This document shows positions 17,213-29,191 of a stretch of DNA of 64,000 nt, in pieces (positions within the stretch are counted from its first letter, which is position 1; each line of letters opens with the position of its first letter). This stretch comes from Paracoccaceae bacterium (lineage in GTDB: Bacteria; Pseudomonadota; Alphaproteobacteria; Rhodobacterales; Rhodobacteraceae). The notes beneath the pieces were generated by a model. That model saw only the letters and a list, made by a program, of their open reading frames with translations. It was not told the origin of the DNA and did no database searches. The position numbers were made by a program, and so were the translations under genes. The stretch covers positions 1 to 64,000 of the forward strand of contig JANQPC010000072.1 of the NCBI GenBank assembly GCA_028285485.1. The letters are read 5' to 3'.

Positions 17213-19020
17213 CCCGCACGCCCCTGCGCCCGCTCGCCCGCATTCTCGAAGCCCGTGCCAAGGGCGAAAACCCCGATGCGATCGAGCGCGAGAACCTGCG
17301 CCAGCGCCACGAGGCCGCGCGCGACGATCAGCGCGAGCGGGCCGAAAGCCGGCTTCTCGTGCTGGGAATCTTCTTTCTGTCGGCCTTCCTGCTTGTTGCG
17401 GGCCGTATGGGCGTGATGGCGGCATCCGATCCGCTGGAGCCCCGCGCCCATGCCTCTGGCGCCACGATCCTCGCCCAACGTTCCGATATCGTGGACAGGC
17501 AGGGCAAGATCCTCGCCACGAACCTCACCACACATTCCCTTTACGCCCAGCCGCCGCTGATGATCGATCCCCCGCGCGCCGCGGAAGAGCTGGCGCGCAT
17601 CTTCCCCGATCTCGATGCCGAGCGGCTGAAAGATTTGTTCGATGCGCGTAAGTTCTTGTGGATCAAACGGAAAATCTCGCCCGAACAGAAGCAGGCGGTG
17701 CATGATATCGGCGAGCCCGGCCTGCTGTTCGGCCCCCGCGAGATGCGCCTTTATCCCAATGGCAGCCTTGCGGCCCATGTGCTGGGCGGTGCGGGTTTTG
17801 GCCGCGAGGGCGTGCATTCGGCGGAAGTAATCGGTGTGGCAGGGGTGGAAAAATCCTTCGACGATTATCTGCGCGATCCCGGCAATGGCCGCGCGCCGCT
17901 GCAGCTGTCGCTCGATCTCACCGTGCAGGCGGCCACCGAGCGCGTGCTTTACGGCGGCATGAAACTGATGAACGCCAAGGGTGCGGCGGCGGTTCTGATG
18001 GATGCGCGGACGGGCGAGATCATCAGCCTGGCCAGCCTGCCCGATTTCGATCCCAATGACCGCCCCGTGCCGCTGACCGAAGGCGATGCCGCCGAAAGCC
18101 CGCTTTTCAACCGCGCGGTGCAGGGGCTTTATGAGCTTGGCTCAACCTTCAAGATCTTCACGGCCGCCCAGGCGTTGGATGAGGGGCTGGTGCATCGCGG
18201 TTCGATCATCGATACCTCGGGCCCCCTGCGCTGGGGCCGCCACCGCATTCGCGATTTCCGCTTCTACGGCAATGAGATGACGGTGGACGACGTGATCGTG
18301 AAATCCTCCAATATCGGCACCGCCCGTATCGCGATGGAGATCGGCACCGAGCGCCAGCAGGCATTCCTGCGCGATCTCGGCCTGCTGGATCCGATGCCGG
18401 TGGAACTGATCGAGGCGCCGGGCGCCAAGCCGCTTCTGCCGCCCAACTGGTCAGAGATATCCACGATGACGATCTCCTACGGCCACGGGCTCTCGGCAAG
18501 CCCGCTGCACATGGCCGCCTCGTACGCCACGCTGCTGAATGGCGGGCTGAAGGTGGAGCCCACGCTGATCAAGCGCGAAACCTATGAACCGGGCGCACGC
18601 GTTGTCTCCGAAGCCACCTCCGCCGCGGCGCGCGATATGCTGCGCCAGGTCGTGGTGCGCGGCACGGCCTCCTTCGGCGATGTGGCAGGCTACGAAGTGG
18701 CGGGCAAAACCGGCACCGCGGATAAGCCCCGCGCCGCCGGCGGCGGCTATTACGAGGATAAGGTGATCGCCACCTTCGCCGCCGTCTTCCCCGCCGATGA
18801 TCCGAAATACGTGCTGGTTGTCACGCTGGACGAGCCGGTGGAAACCTCCGGCGAAGAGCCGCGCCGCACCGCAGGGTGGACAGCCGTGCCGGTGGCCGCC
18901 GAAGTGATCCGCCGCACCGCGCCGCTTCTGGGCCTATCGCCCAACATCCCGGCGCCGGGCATCCCTGCGCCGTCCATTGAACCTCAATCGAATGCTGAGA
19001 TAACACTGGCGTCAAACTAG
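17209..19020 (+). CDS. ftsI: Peptidoglycan transpeptidase FtsI (PBP3)
   Basis: A 603-residue class B penicillin-binding protein that cross-links septal peptidoglycan with FtsW. A cytoplasmic tail of about 45 residues precedes a single transmembrane helix (LLVLGIFFLSAFLLVAG). The PBP dimerisation domain follows, then the transpeptidase domain with all three motifs: S312-T-F-K, S366-S-N and K500-T-G. S312 is the acyl-enzyme serine and the beta-lactam target. It overlaps ftsL by four bases; murE starts 20 bases after its stop. Confidence 0.96.
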   Translation: MTRTPLRPLARILEARAKGENPDAIERENLRQRHEAARDDQRERAESRLLVLGIFFLSAFLLVAGRMGVMAASDPLEPRAHASGATILAQRSDIVDRQGKILATNLTTHSLYAQPPLMIDPPRAAEELARIFPDLDAERLKDLFDARKFLWIKRKISPEQKQAVHDIGEPGLLFGPREMRLYPNGSLAAHVLGGAGFGREGVHSAEVIGVAGVEKSFDDYLRDPGNGRAPLQLSLDLTVQAATERVLYGGMKLMNAKGAAAVLMDARTGEIISLASLPDFDPNDRPVPLTEGDAAESPLFNRAVQGLYELGSTFKIFTAAQALDEGLVHRGSIIDTSGPLRWGRHRIRDFRFYGNEMTVDDVIVKSSNIGTARIAMEIGTERQQAFLRDLGLLDPMPVELIEAPGAKPLLPPNWSEISTMTISYGHGLSASPLHMAASYATLLNGGLKVEPTLIKRETYEPGARVVSEATSAAARDMLRQVVVRGTASFGDVAGYEVAGKTGTADKPRAAGGGYYEDKVIATFAAVFPADDPKYVLVVTLDEPVETSGEEPRRTAGWTAVPVAAEVIRRTAPLLGLSPNIPAPGIPAPSIEPQSNAEITLASN

Positions 19021-19039
19021 AACGGGCATTGGGGCGCAC

Positions 19040-20530
19040 ATGGGAACCCGGGCGAAAGAGCTGTCACTCGCCGAACTTGGGCTCACGGCGCCGGGCGGTG
19101 CCAGCGTGCGCATAACCGGCCTTGCGATCGACAGCCGCGATGTTACCCCGGGCTATCTGTTTGCCGCGCTGCCCGGCAGCCGCCTCCACGGCGCGGAGTT
19201 CATCGAATACGCGCTCCGGATGGGCGCAAGCGCTGTTCTGACCGATCGCGAGGGCGCCCGCATCGCGCGCCAGCATATCGAGGATTACGATCGCCCCGTG
19301 GTGATCGCCGAAGATCCGCGCCAAACGTTAGCCTTTGCCGCCGCGCTCTGGTTCGGCCAGCAGCCTGATGAGGTGGTGGCGGTTACCGGCACGAACGGCA
19401 AAACCTCCGTCTCCACCTTCTGCCGCCAGCTTTGGATGGCGATGGGGATCGAGGCGGTGAATATCGGCACAACGGGGATCGAGGGCGCCTATGCCGCCCC
19501 ACTTCAGCACACCACCCCCGATCCGATCACGCTACACCGGATGCTTTCGCAGGTGGCCGAGGAGGGGATCGATCACGCGGCGATGGAAGCTTCGTCCCAC
19601 GGGCTCGATCAGCGCCGCCTCGATGGCGTGCGGATCAGCGCTGCAGGCTTTACCAACTTCACTCAGGATCACCTCGATTATCACGGCACGCTTGAAGCGT
19701 ATTTTGCCGCCAAGCTCGGCCTCTTCGAACGGGTGCTGCCCGAAGACGGCACCGCGGTGATCAATATCGATGATCCCATGGGGCCCGAGATTGTGGAACT
19801 GGCCGAGGCGCGCGGCTGCGACCTGCTCACCGTAGGCCGCGCCGAAAGCGCCGCCCTCCGGCTGTCCGCCCAGCGTTTCGATGCCACGGGGCAGGAGCTT
19901 CGGTTCCTGTGGAATGGCGAGGCGCGGCAGGTGCGCCTGCCGTTGATCGGCGGCTTTCAGGCCGAAAACGCGCTTGTGGCCGCCGGGCTCTGCATCGCCT
20001 CGGGCTGCGCGCCCTCGGAAGTGTTCGAGGCGCTGCCGATGCTGAATACCGTGCGGGGCCGGATGCAGCTTGCCGCCACCCGCGCCAATGGCGCCGCCGT
20101 TTTCGTGGATTACGCGCATACGCCCGATGCCGTGGAAACCGCGCTTCGCGCGCTTCGCCCCCACGCCATGGGCCGGCTCGTCGTGGTGCTTGGCGCAGGC
20201 GGGGATCGCGATCCGGGCAAACGCCCGATGATGGGGCGGGCGGCGGCGGATCACGCCGATATCGTCATCGTCACCGATGACAATCCGCGCACCGAAGATC
20301 CCGCCACCATCCGCGCCGCGGTGCTGGAAGGCTGCCCGGGCGCGACCGATGTGGGCGACCGCGCCGAAGCGATCCTCCGCGCGGTGGATCTGCTGGAACC
20401 GGGCGATGCGCTTCTGATCGCCGGGAAGGGCCATGAAACGGGCCAGATCGTGGGCGAAGACGTGCTGCCCTTTGACGATGCCGAACAGGCCAGCGTCGCT
20501 GTGGCCGCCCTTGACGGGCGCATGCCATGA
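19040..20530 (+). CDS. murE: UDP-MurNAc-tripeptide synthetase MurE
   Basis: A 496-residue ATP-dependent ligase that adds the third stem-peptide residue to UDP-MurNAc-L-Ala-D-Glu in the cytoplasm. The P-loop GTNGKTS lies at 117-123. The substrate-selectivity motif DNPR (414-417) marks use of meso-diaminopimelate rather than lysine. Other family blocks are SSHGLDQRRL, FTNFTQDHLDYHG (with the carbamylated-Lys region after it) and VDYAHTPDAVE. It overlaps murF by four bases. Confidence 0.97.
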   Translation: MGTRAKELSLAELGLTAPGGASVRITGLAIDSRDVTPGYLFAALPGSRLHGAEFIEYALRMGASAVLTDREGARIARQHIEDYDRPVVIAEDPRQTLAFAAALWFGQQPDEVVAVTGTNGKTSVSTFCRQLWMAMGIEAVNIGTTGIEGAYAAPLQHTTPDPITLHRMLSQVAEEGIDHAAMEASSHGLDQRRLDGVRISAAGFTNFTQDHLDYHGTLEAYFAAKLGLFERVLPEDGTAVINIDDPMGPEIVELAEARGCDLLTVGRAESAALRLSAQRFDATGQELRFLWNGEARQVRLPLIGGFQAENALVAAGLCIASGCAPSEVFEALPMLNTVRGRMQLAATRANGAAVFVDYAHTPDAVETALRALRPHAMGRLVVVLGAGGDRDPGKRPMMGRAAADHADIVIVTDDNPRTEDPATIRAAVLEGCPGATDVGDRAEAILRAVDLLEPGDALLIAGKGHETGQIVGEDVLPFDDAEQASVAVAALDGRMP

Positions 20531-21969
20531 CGGCGCTTTGGGCCTCTGCGGATGCCGCTGCGGCAACCGGCGGCCAGGCGCGGGTGGCCTGGGCCGCAAC
20601 GGGTGTGTCGATCGACACGCGCACAATCGCACCGGGCGATCTGTTCGTGGCGCTGACGGATGTGCGCGATGGCCATGATTTCGTGGCCGATGCGCTGGCC
20701 AAGGGGGCGGCGGCGGCGCTTGTCTCCCGCGTGCCCGAGGGCGTGGGTGCTGACGCGCCGCTCCTGATCGTGCCGGATGTGCTTGACGCGCTCGGTGCGC
20801 TGGGCGCGGCGGGCCGCGCGCGCACGGGCGCGCAGGTGATCGCCATCACCGGGTCGGTCGGCAAAACCTCCACCAAGGAAATGCTCCGCACCGTGCTGGC
20901 CGGGCAGGGCAGGGTTCATGCGGCAGAGGCGAGCTACAACAATCACTGGGGCGTGCCCCTTACGCTCGCGCGGATGCCGGCGGAGACCGAATTCGCGGTG
21001 ATCGAGATCGGGATGAACCAGCCGGGCGAAATCGCGCCGCTTTCCCGCCTCGCGCGGCCCCATGTGGCGATGATCACCACCGTTGCCGCCGCGCATCTTG
21101 AAGCTTTCGGCGCGCTCGAAGGCATCGCGGTGGAAAAGGCTTCGATCTTCGAGGGGTTGGAGCCCGGCGGCACCGCCATCTACCACGGCGATATCCCGCA
21201 AAGCGCCATTCTCGAAGAAAAAGCAAAGGCTTGCGCAGAGGTGCTGATCTCGTTCGGCGCCGCCGAGGGGCTCACCTGCCAGCTTCATGATGTAAAGATC
21301 AGCGGCGAAACCACGGTTGTGAAGGCCGAAATCGCAGGCGAGCCGATCCTCTTCAAGATCGGCGCGCCGGGGGCGCATCTCGCCGCCAACGCGCTGGCCG
21401 TTCTGGCCGCCTGCCGCGCCGTGGGGGCCGATCCGGCGGTGACCGCCTGCGATCTTGGCCGCTGGCGCCCGCCCGGGGGCCGGGGCACCCGCGAAATCAT
21501 CGCGCTCGATCCGGTGGAGGATCAGGATATCGCGCTCATTGACGATGCGTTTAACGCCAACCCAGCCTCGATGGCCGCGGCGCTCGATGTGCTGGCCGCT
21601 GCCGAACCGGTGCATGATGTGGGCCGCATCGCCCGGGGCCGCCGCATCGCCATTCTCGGCGATATGCTGGAGCTGGGCGAAAACGAAGCCGCGCTTCACG
21701 CCGAGATCGCGCGCCACCCGGCGATGGGCAGTGTGGCCACCGTGCATTGTGTGGGCCCCCGCATGGCCGCGCTCTGGGCGGCGTTGCCCGAAGCCAAGCG
21801 GGGCGCGCGCGCCGAAAGCGCCGAAGATCTTGCCCCCCGCGCCCGCAGCCTGATCGATGCCGGTGACGTGGTGCTGGTAAAGGGATCGAAGGGAAGCCGT
21901 GTCAGCCGCGTTGTTGACGCCATCCGCAAGCTTGGGCACCCGCGCGCGGGCGATGAAGGAGAGGGCTGA
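20527..21969 (+). CDS. murF: UDP-MurNAc-tripeptide D-Ala-D-Ala ligase MurF
   Basis: A 480-residue Mur ligase that adds D-alanyl-D-alanine to complete the pentapeptide precursor. The N-terminal substrate domain has [16 protein letters not shown], the P-loop [12 protein letters not shown] starts at residue 109, [10 protein letters not shown] is the central-domain block and [11 protein letters not shown] is the C-terminal domain motif. It is coupled to murE by ATGA overlap and followed 2 bases later by mraY. Confidence 0.96.
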   Translation: MTALWASADAAAATGGQARVAWAATGVSIDTRTIAPGDLFVALTDVRDGHDFVADALAKGAAAALVSRVPEGVGADAPLLIVPDVLDALGALGAAGRARTGAQVIAITGSVGKTSTKEMLRTVLAGQGRVHAAEASYNNHWGVPLTLARMPAETEFAVIEIGMNQPGEIAPLSRLARPHVAMITTVAAAHLEAFGALEGIAVEKASIFEGLEPGGTAIYHGDIPQSAILEEKAKACAEVLISFGAAEGLTCQLHDVKISGETTVVKAEIAGEPILFKIGAPGAHLAANALAVLAACRAVGADPAVTACDLGRWRPPGGRGTREIIALDPVEDQDIALIDDAFNANPASMAAALDVLAAAEPVHDVGRIARGRRIAILGDMLELGENEAALHAEIARHPAMGSVATVHCVGPRMAALWAALPEAKRGARAESAEDLAPRARSLIDAGDVVLVKGSKGSRVSRVVDAIRKLGHPRAGDEGEG

Positions 21970-21971
21970 CA

Positions 21972-23057
21972 ATGCTGTTCTGGCTCACCGAATTTTCCGA
22001 TGGCGGGGATATCTTCAACCTCTTCCGCTACATCACCTTCCGCGCGGGCGGGGCGTTCTTCACCGCGCTGGTTTTCGGCTTCCTCTTCGGGCGGCCCCTG
22101 ATCAACCTGCTGCGCCGGCGCCAGAAACAGGGCCAGCCGATCCGCGAAGACGGGCCCCAAAGCCATATCGAAACCAAGGCGGGCACCCCCACCATGGGCG
22201 GGCTGCTGATCCTGTCGGCGCTCATGGTGGCCACGCTTCTCTGGGCGCGGCTCGACAATGGCTTTGTCTGGATGATCCTCTTTGTCACCGCCGCCTTCGG
22301 CCTGATCGGCTTTGCTGACGACTATGCGAAGGTCTCGAAAAACAACGCCAAGGGCGTGCCGGGCAGGGTGCGCTTCGGCATCGGCCTCGCGATTTCAGCG
22401 CTGGCGGGATACTGGGCCTCGATGCTGCACCCGGAAACACTGGCATTTCAGCTTGCCTTCCCGGTGTTCAAGGATGTGCTGCTGAATCTCGGCCTGATCT
22501 TCATCCCCTTCGCGATGATCGTGATCGTGGGCGCGGCCAATTCGGTGAACCTCACCGATGGGCTCGACGGGCTTGCGATCATGCCGGTGATGATCGCCGC
22601 GGGCACGCTGGGCGTGATCGCCTATGCCGTAGGGCGGGTCGATTTCACCGAGTACCTCGATGTGCATTACGTGCCGGGCACCGGCGAGATCCTGATCTTC
22701 ACCGCCGCGCTTATTGGCGGGGGCTTGGGGTTCTTGTGGTACAACGCCCCGCCCGCCGCGGTGTTCATGGGCGATACCGGATCGCTGGCCCTGGGCGGCG
22801 CGCTCGGCGCCATCGCCGTGGCCACCAAGCACGAGATCGTGCTGGCCATCGTGGGCGGGCTCTTCGTGGTTGAGGCGCTGAGCGTGATCATTCAGGTCGC
22901 CTATTTCAAACGTACCGGCAAGCGCGTGTTCCTCATGGCCCCGATCCACCACCATTTCGAGAAACAGGGCTGGGCGGAGCCGCAGATCGTGATCCGCTTC
23001 TGGATCATCTCGCTGATCCTGGCGCTGATCGGGCTTGCGACACTGAAAGTGCGATAG
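21972..23057 (+). CDS. mraY: Phospho-MurNAc-pentapeptide transferase MraY
   Basis: A 361-residue polytopic inner-membrane enzyme that moves phospho-MurNAc-pentapeptide to undecaprenyl phosphate, making lipid I. About ten transmembrane helices are visible. Catalytic blocks are [25 protein letters not shown] (Asp pair), [14 protein letters not shown] and [11 protein letters not shown]. The end has [17 protein letters not shown]-rich hairpin follows the gene at 23064. Confidence 0.97.
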   Translation: MLFWLTEFSDGGDIFNLFRYITFRAGGAFFTALVFGFLFGRPLINLLRRRQKQGQPIREDGPQSHIETKAGTPTMGGLLILSALMVATLLWARLDNGFVWMILFVTAAFGLIGFADDYAKVSKNNAKGVPGRVRFGIGLAISALAGYWASMLHPETLAFQLAFPVFKDVLLNLGLIFIPFAMIVIVGAANSVNLTDGLDGLAIMPVMIAAGTLGVIAYAVGRVDFTEYLDVHYVPGTGEILIFTAALIGGGLGFLWYNAPPAAVFMGDTGSLALGGALGAIAVATKHEIVLAIVGGLFVVEALSVIIQVAYFKRTGKRVFLMAPIHHHFEKQGWAEPQIVIRFWIISLILALIGLATLKVR

Positions 23058-23063
23058 CGCGGA

Positions 23064-23083
23064 CCGGGGGGTTCACCCCCCGG
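23064..23083 (+). repeat. GC-rich intergenic hairpin after mraY
   Basis: A perfect eight-pair stem CCGGGGGG / CCCCCCGG has loop TTCA. The flanks (GGACCCCCGAGAGTATTTG) look like the intergenic hairpin repeats I remember from many Rhodobacteraceae genomes. There is no T-run, so a role as an intrinsic terminator is doubtful. Copy number outside this window is unknown. Confidence 0.5.
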
Positions 23084-23129
23084 ACCCCCGAGAGTATTTG
23101 AACAAGGTGACTAGAGAGGGAGATCGGCG

Positions 23130-23786
23130 ATGCGGCGCGCACTCGTCACCGGCGGCAATCGCGGAATCGGCAAGGCCATTGCGGCAGGGCTTCTGGCAGA
23201 GGGGCTGGAGGTGGTGATCGGCGCGCGGGATGGCGCGGCGGGCGCAGAGGCGGCGGCAGAGCTTGGTTGCGCAAGCGTGGCGCTCGATCTCGAAGCGCCC
23301 GAGGCGTTTCCGGCCGCGCTTGCCGAGGCAGGTGAAATCGATGTGCTGATCAACAACGCCGGCGTGCTCTTCGAGGGCCCGATGCTGGCCGATCCGGCGG
23401 AGTTTCAGACCTCGATGCAGGTGATGGTGCATGCGCCTTACGAATTGATCCGGCTTATTGCGCCGGGGATGGGCGCGCGGGGCTATGGAAGGATCGCCAA
23501 CCTCTCGTCCGGCTGGGGCAGCTTTGCCGAGGGGCTGGGCGGGCCGAACGCCTATGGCGTGGCCAAGGCCGCGCTCAACGCCCTGACCCTGGCGCTCTCC
23601 CGCGAGATGCCGCGCGGCGTGGCGATCAACGCGGTGTGCCCGGGCTGGGTGCGTACCCGCATGGGCGGGCCGAGCGCCAATCTCAGCCCCGAGGAAGGCG
23701 CCGATACCGCGATCTGGCTCGCCACCCAGGGCGCGGGCGGGCCCACGGGCAAGTTTTTCCGCCGGCGGGCAGAGATCGCATGGTGA
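23130..23786 (+). CDS. Short-chain dehydrogenase/reductase
   Basis: A 218-residue classical SDR with an NAD(P) Rossmann fold. The cofactor motif TGGNRGIG is at 8-15, NNAG follows strand 4, and the active site has Ser in NLSSGWGS and Tyr-x3-Lys in AYGVAKAA. The C-terminal VCPGWVRTRMGG block is typical. The substrate is unknown. GGGAG precedes the ATG. The stop overlaps the next gene. It interrupts the usual mraY-murD order and carries no wall-synthesis motif, so its presence may be operon insertion rather than shared function. Confidence 0.85.
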   Translation: MRRALVTGGNRGIGKAIAAGLLAEGLEVVIGARDGAAGAEAAAELGCASVALDLEAPEAFPAALAEAGEIDVLINNAGVLFEGPMLADPAEFQTSMQVMVHAPYELIRLIAPGMGARGYGRIANLSSGWGSFAEGLGGPNAYGVAKAALNALTLALSREMPRGVAINAVCPGWVRTRMGGPSANLSPEEGADTAIWLATQGAGGPTGKFFRRRAEIAW

Positions 23787-24334
23787 TCCCGGCGCACCGC
23801 ATCGCGCTTTCGGGTTGCTCGGGCGGGGGCAAACCCACGCTTCTGGCCGAACTCGCCCGCCGCGGCTGGGCCACGGTGGCCGAGCCGGGCCGCCGGATCG
23901 TGCGCGCGGCCCAGGCGGGCGGCGCGGGCGCCACGCCCTGGGGCGATATGCCGGGCTTTATCGCCCGCGTGCTCGATCTCGCGCGCGCCGATTACGAGCA
24001 GGCGGGGGATGGCCTCGTAGTGTTCGACCGCTCGCTTCTCGATGCGCTCGTCTGGCACCGCCGCACGGCCACGCCGCTTGCCCCGGCCCATGAGCGGCTT
24101 GCCGAAACCCATCGCTACGCCCCCACCGTGTGGCTCACCCCGCCGTGGCGGGCGCAGTTCGAGCAGGATGCCGAGCGCCGCCATGGCTGGGCCGAGGCGG
24201 TGGCGGAGTTTGAGGCGCTCGAACATCACCTGCCGCAGATGGGCTATGCGGTGCGGCGCATCCCGCAGCTTCCCCTGAAAGACCGCGCCGATTGGTTCGA
24301 GGCGGCGCTCTCCCAAGAGGGCGTGGCCGCATGA
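23780..24334 (+). CDS. AAA_28-type P-loop NTPase with altered Walker A
   Basis: A 184-residue P-loop protein of the AAA_28/NadR-kinase-like type: [10 protein letters not shown] after the first helix, [15 protein letters not shown] as the Walker B-like region and a C-terminal [16 protein letters not shown]. Relatives are predicted ATPases or small-molecule kinases. The P-loop reads G12-C-S-G-G-G-K18-P19-T20, with Pro at the position where the Mg-coordinating Ser or Thr normally sits, so catalysis may be impaired unless T20 substitutes. It overlaps the SDR by seven bases and murD by four. Confidence 0.7.
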   Translation: MVIPAHRIALSGCSGGGKPTLLAELARRGWATVAEPGRRIVRAAQAGGAGATPWGDMPGFIARVLDLARADYEQAGDGLVVFDRSLLDALVWHRRTATPLAPAHERLAETHRYAPTVWLTPPWRAQFEQDAERRHGWAEAVAEFEALEHHLPQMGYAVRRIPQLPLKDRADWFEAALSQEGVAA

Positions 24335-25743
24335 TCCCCGCCCGAGGCCACGAGGGCGCGCGCGTTGCCGTGCTGGGCCTTGGCCGCAGCGGGCTGGCCG
24401 CCGCCCGCGCGCTGAAGGCAGGCGGCGCAGAGGTGATCGCCTGGGATGACGGCGCCGCGGCGCGGGCCGGGGCCGAGGCCGAAGGCTTCGCGCTGGCCGA
24501 TCTCACCCGGGGGGCTGCGTGGGACGGGGTTACCCTGCTTGTCACCTCGCCGGGCATCCCCCATCTCTACCCCGCGCCGCACCCGGCCATCGCCGCGGCG
24601 ATCGCGGCGGGCGTTCCGGTGGATAACGATATCGGCCTGTTCTTCCGCGCGCTCGGCGGGGCGGAGTGGGAGCGGTTCGATACCCCGCCCCGCGTGATCG
24701 CGGTCACCGGATCGAACGGCAAATCCACCGTCTCGGCGCTGATCCACCACATCCTTCAGGCCGCGGGCAAGGAGAGCCAGCTGGGCGGCAATATCGGCCG
24801 CGGCGTGTTCGATCTGGCCGCGCCGGGCGATGGCGGGGTGATCGTGCTGGAGCTTTCGTCATACCAGACCGAGCTTGCGCGCGCGCTCACCCCCGATATC
24901 GCCGTTTTCACCAATCTCACCCCCGATCACCTGGATCGCCACGGAGGGATGGGCGGCTACTTCGCCGCCAAGGCGCGGCTCTTCACCCAGGGCGGGCCCG
25001 ATCGCGCGGTGATCGGCGTGGATGAGCTGGAAGGCCGGATGCTGGCCAATGTGCTCGCCGAAGGCCGGGGCGATGATCGGGTGATCCGCATCTCGGCAGG
25101 CCAGAAGCTGGCGCAATCGGGCTGGGCGGTTTTTGCGCGCAAGGGCCATCTGGCCGAATGGCGGGGCGGGCGGCAGATCGCCTCGATCGATCTGCGCCCC
25201 GTGAAGGGCCTGCCGGGCGCGCATAACCACCAGAATGCCTGCGCGGCCTACGCCGCCACCCGGGCGCTCGGGCTTTCGCCCCGGCTGATCGAGGGCGCGT
25301 TTGAAACTTTCGAGGGTCTGCCCCACCGCAGCCAGCTTGTGGCCGAAGCGGGCGGCGTGGCCTTCGTGAACGATAGCAAGGCCACCAACATCGCCAGCGC
25401 GGCTCAGGCGCTGCAGGCGTTTGAGAAGGTGCGCTGGATCGTGGGCGGGCAGATGAAAGAGGGCGGCCTTGAGGCGCTGAGCGCCCACTTTCCCCGAGTG
25501 GTGAAGGCATACGTGATCGGCCGCCACGCGCCCGAAACGGCGCTCATGCTGGGCGGGCTCGCGCATGACGTTTCAGGCACCATGGCCGATGCCGTGGCCC
25601 GTGCGGCGGCAGATGCCGAGCCGGGGGATACGGTGCTCCTGGCCCCGGCGGGCGCAAGCTTCGATCAATACGATGATTTTGAGGCGCGGGGCGCGGATTT
25701 CATCGCAGAAGTGCGCCGCGTGCTGGGTACCGGGGCCGGGTAG
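24331..25743 (+). CDS. murD: UDP-MurNAc-L-Ala:D-Glu ligase MurD
   Basis: A 470-residue Mur ligase that adds D-glutamate to UDP-MurNAc-L-alanine. The N-terminal nucleotide-sugar domain has [15 protein letters not shown], the P-loop GSNGKST starts at residue 127, and [10 protein letters not shown] and [14 protein letters not shown] are MurD-type blocks. [15 protein letters not shown] lies in the C-terminal domain. The ATG at 24331 overlaps the preceding stop; the open frame extends 13 codons further but lacks a ribosome-binding site. It converges on the lactate dehydrogenase gene. Confidence 0.96.
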   Translation: MIPARGHEGARVAVLGLGRSGLAAARALKAGGAEVIAWDDGAAARAGAEAEGFALADLTRGAAWDGVTLLVTSPGIPHLYPAPHPAIAAAIAAGVPVDNDIGLFFRALGGAEWERFDTPPRVIAVTGSNGKSTVSALIHHILQAAGKESQLGGNIGRGVFDLAAPGDGGVIVLELSSYQTELARALTPDIAVFTNLTPDHLDRHGGMGGYFAAKARLFTQGGPDRAVIGVDELEGRMLANVLAEGRGDDRVIRISAGQKLAQSGWAVFARKGHLAEWRGGRQIASIDLRPVKGLPGAHNHQNACAAYAATRALGLSPRLIEGAFETFEGLPHRSQLVAEAGGVAFVNDSKATNIASAAQALQAFEKVRWIVGGQMKEGGLEALSAHFPRVVKAYVIGRHAPETALMLGGLAHDVSGTMADAVARAAADAEPGDTVLLAPAGASFDQYDDFEARGADFIAEVRRVLGTGAG

Positions 25744-25797
25744 GGCGCTGTTGCCCGCCCCGGCGGCGCGGGCGCAGCCCCACCGAAACAAGCACCG

Positions 25798-26865
<1,068 letters not shown>

Positions 26866-26933
26866 CTAACCGCTAAACATCTAGGCAGACCCGGAAAAAC
26901 GGGCAGGGCAGAGGCAGCAGTGGCGGTGCTTCC

Positions 26934-28100
26934 ATGACAGAAATGGTGCATGGCGCGGTTCCCGCGCACGCGGGCGAACCGATTTTGCCGCGCTGGTGGC
27001 GCACGGTGGATCGCTGGTCGCTTTCCTGCGCCATGTTGCTTTTTGCAATCGGCCTTCTTCTGGGGCTTGCCGCCTCTCCGCCGCTTGCCGCGCGCAATGG
27101 GTTCGAACCCTTCCACTATGTGGAGCGCCAGGCGATATTCGGCAGCCTCGCGCTGATCGCGATGGTGGTGATCTCAATGATGCCGCCCAGCCTTGTGCGC
27201 CGCATCGCGGTGATCGGCTTCATCGTCTCCTTCGTGGCGCTGCTTTTCCTTCCGATCTTCGGCACCGATTTCGGCAAGGGTGCCACGCGGTGGTATTCCA
27301 TCGGTTTCGGGTCAATCCAGCCCTCGGAGTTTCTCAAGCCCGGTTTCGTGGTGGTTGCCGCATGGCTGATCGCGGCCAGCCAGGATCTTCAGGGCCCGCC
27401 CGGAAAGCGCATCTCGCTGGTGCTGGCGATCGTGATCTGCGGGCTTCTGGCGATGCAGCCCGATTTCGGGCAGGCAGCGCTGATCTGCTTTTCCTGGGCG
27501 GTGATGTATTTCGTGGCGGGCGCCCCCTTCCTTCTTCTGAGCGGCATCGCGGTGGCGGTGATCGGGGTGGGCGCAGTGGCATATCAGCATTCCGATCACT
27601 TCGCCCGCCGGATCGATGGCTTTCTTGCCCCCGATCTCGATCCCACCACCCAGCTTGGCTATGCCGCCAACGCAATCCGCGAGGGTGGGGTGTTCGGCGT
27701 GGGCGTGGGCGAGGGGCAGGTAAAATGGTCTCTCCCCGATGCCCATACCGATTTCATCATCGCGGTCGCGGCCGAGGAATACGGGCTCGTGCTTGTGCTT
27801 CTCATCATCGGGCTCTTCGCCACCATCGTTTTGCGTTCGCTTGTGCGGCTGATGCGCGAACGCGATCCCTTTGTGCGGCTTGCGGGCGCGGGGCTGGCCT
27901 GCACCTTCGGTATTCAGGCGATGATCAACGTCTCGGTCGCCGTACGGCTTTTGCCCGCAAAGGGAATGACGCTGCCGTTTGTAAGCTACGGCGGCTCGTC
28001 GCTTCTGGCCGCGGGCATCACGCTTGGCCTGCTTCTCGCCTTCACCCGCAGCCGCCCGCAGGGTGAAATCGGGGATATCCTCCTCCGCAAGGGGCGCTGA
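26934..28100 (+). CDS. ftsW: Septal peptidoglycan polymerase FtsW
   Basis: A 388-residue SEDS-family glycosyltransferase with about ten transmembrane helices that polymerises lipid II at the septum with FtsI. Family blocks are [30 protein letters not shown] and the large periplasmic loop with the end motif [14 protein letters not shown]. The N-terminal cytoplasmic tail is short. It is the first gene after the reversed ldh and probably has a promoter in 26731-26933. The stop shares a base with the murG start. Confidence 0.96.
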   Translation: MTEMVHGAVPAHAGEPILPRWWRTVDRWSLSCAMLLFAIGLLLGLAASPPLAARNGFEPFHYVERQAIFGSLALIAMVVISMMPPSLVRRIAVIGFIVSFVALLFLPIFGTDFGKGATRWYSIGFGSIQPSEFLKPGFVVVAAWLIAASQDLQGPPGKRISLVLAIVICGLLAMQPDFGQAALICFSWAVMYFVAGAPFLLLSGIAVAVIGVGAVAYQHSDHFARRIDGFLAPDLDPTTQLGYAANAIREGGVFGVGVGEGQVKWSLPDAHTDFIIAVAAEEYGLVLVLLIIGLFATIVLRSLVRLMRERDPFVRLAGAGLACTFGIQAMINVSVAVRLLPAKGMTLPFVSYGGSSLLAAGITLGLLLAFTRSRPQGEIGDILLRKGR

Positions 28101-29191
28101 TGGCCGCGCCCCTTCTCGTCATGGCCGCGGGCGGCACGGGCGGGCATATGTTCCCCGCCCAGGCGCTTGCCGAAACACTGCTCGCGCGCGGCTGGCGGGT
28201 ACGGCTTTCCACGGATGCGCGCGGCGCCCGCTATACCGGCGCCTTTCCCGAGGCGGTGCAGATTGTCGAGGTCTCCTCGGCCACGTTCGCGCGCGGCGGC
28301 GTGCTTGCGAAGCTTTCCGTGCCGCTCCGCATCCTCGCCGGGATCGGCGCGGCCAAGATGCGGATGCTGCGCGAACGCCCGGCGGTGGTGGTGGGATTCG
28401 GCGGCTACCCCTCGATCCCCGCGCTGGCCACCGCCTGGGCGCTGCGGATCCCGCGGATGATCCATGAACAAAACGGGGTGCTGGGCCGGGTGAACCAGGT
28501 TTTCGCCCCGCGCGTAAACGCGGTCGCCTGCGGCACCTGGCCCACCGCCTTGCCATCGGGTGTGACCGGCACCCACATCGGCAACCCCGTGCGCGCCTCG
28601 GTGGGCCTGCATGCGAACGCGCCCTATGCCGCGCCCGGCGCCGAAAACCGCATCGTCGTGATCGGCGGCAGCCAGGGCGCGCGCATTCTTTCCGATGTTG
28701 TGCCAGAGGCCATCGCGGAACTGCCCGAACCCCTGCGGCAAAGCCTGCACATCGCCCACCAGGCGCGCGGCGAAGACGAGGCGCGAGTGCGCGATACCTA
28801 CGCCCAGCACGGCGTCGCGGCCGAGGTAAAGCCATTCTTCGAGGATGTGCCCGAGCGCTTCGCGGGCGCCCAGCTCGTCATCTCCCGCGCAGGCGCCTCA
28901 TCCATCGCCGATCTCACGGTGATCGGGCGGCCCGCAATTCTCATCCCCTTCGCCGCCGCAACCGGCGATCACCAAACCGCCAATGCGCGCGCGCTGGCCG
29001 AGGCCAATGCCGCCACCGTCATGCCCGAAAATCGCCTGAACCCTCAGGCACTCTCTGCGGAAATTACCCGTATCCTCAGTAATTCGTCCCAAGCATCGCA
29101 GATGGCCAGCGCCGCCGCCCGGCTCGGCAAACCCGATGCTGCGGAACGGCTGGCCGATATGGTAGAAGACCTGAAAGGACAGAGCAGATGA
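28100..29191 (+). CDS. murG: Lipid II synthase MurG
   Basis: A 363-residue GT28 glycosyltransferase that adds GlcNAc to lipid I on the inner membrane face. The N-terminal glycine loop [36 protein letters not shown] and the C-terminal GGSQGARIL plus [11 protein letters not shown] are all present. The ATG overlaps the ftsW stop by one base; the gene ends in an ATGA overlap with murC. Confidence 0.97.
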   Translation: MAAPLLVMAAGGTGGHMFPAQALAETLLARGWRVRLSTDARGARYTGAFPEAVQIVEVSSATFARGGVLAKLSVPLRILAGIGAAKMRMLRERPAVVVGFGGYPSIPALATAWALRIPRMIHEQNGVLGRVNQVFAPRVNAVACGTWPTALPSGVTGTHIGNPVRASVGLHANAPYAAPGAENRIVVIGGSQGARILSDVVPEAIAELPEPLRQSLHIAHQARGEDEARVRDTYAQHGVAAEVKPFFEDVPERFAGAQLVISRAGASSIADLTVIGRPAILIPFAAATGDHQTANARALAEANAATVMPENRLNPQALSAEITRILSNSSQASQMASAAARLGKPDAAERLADMVEDLKGQSR

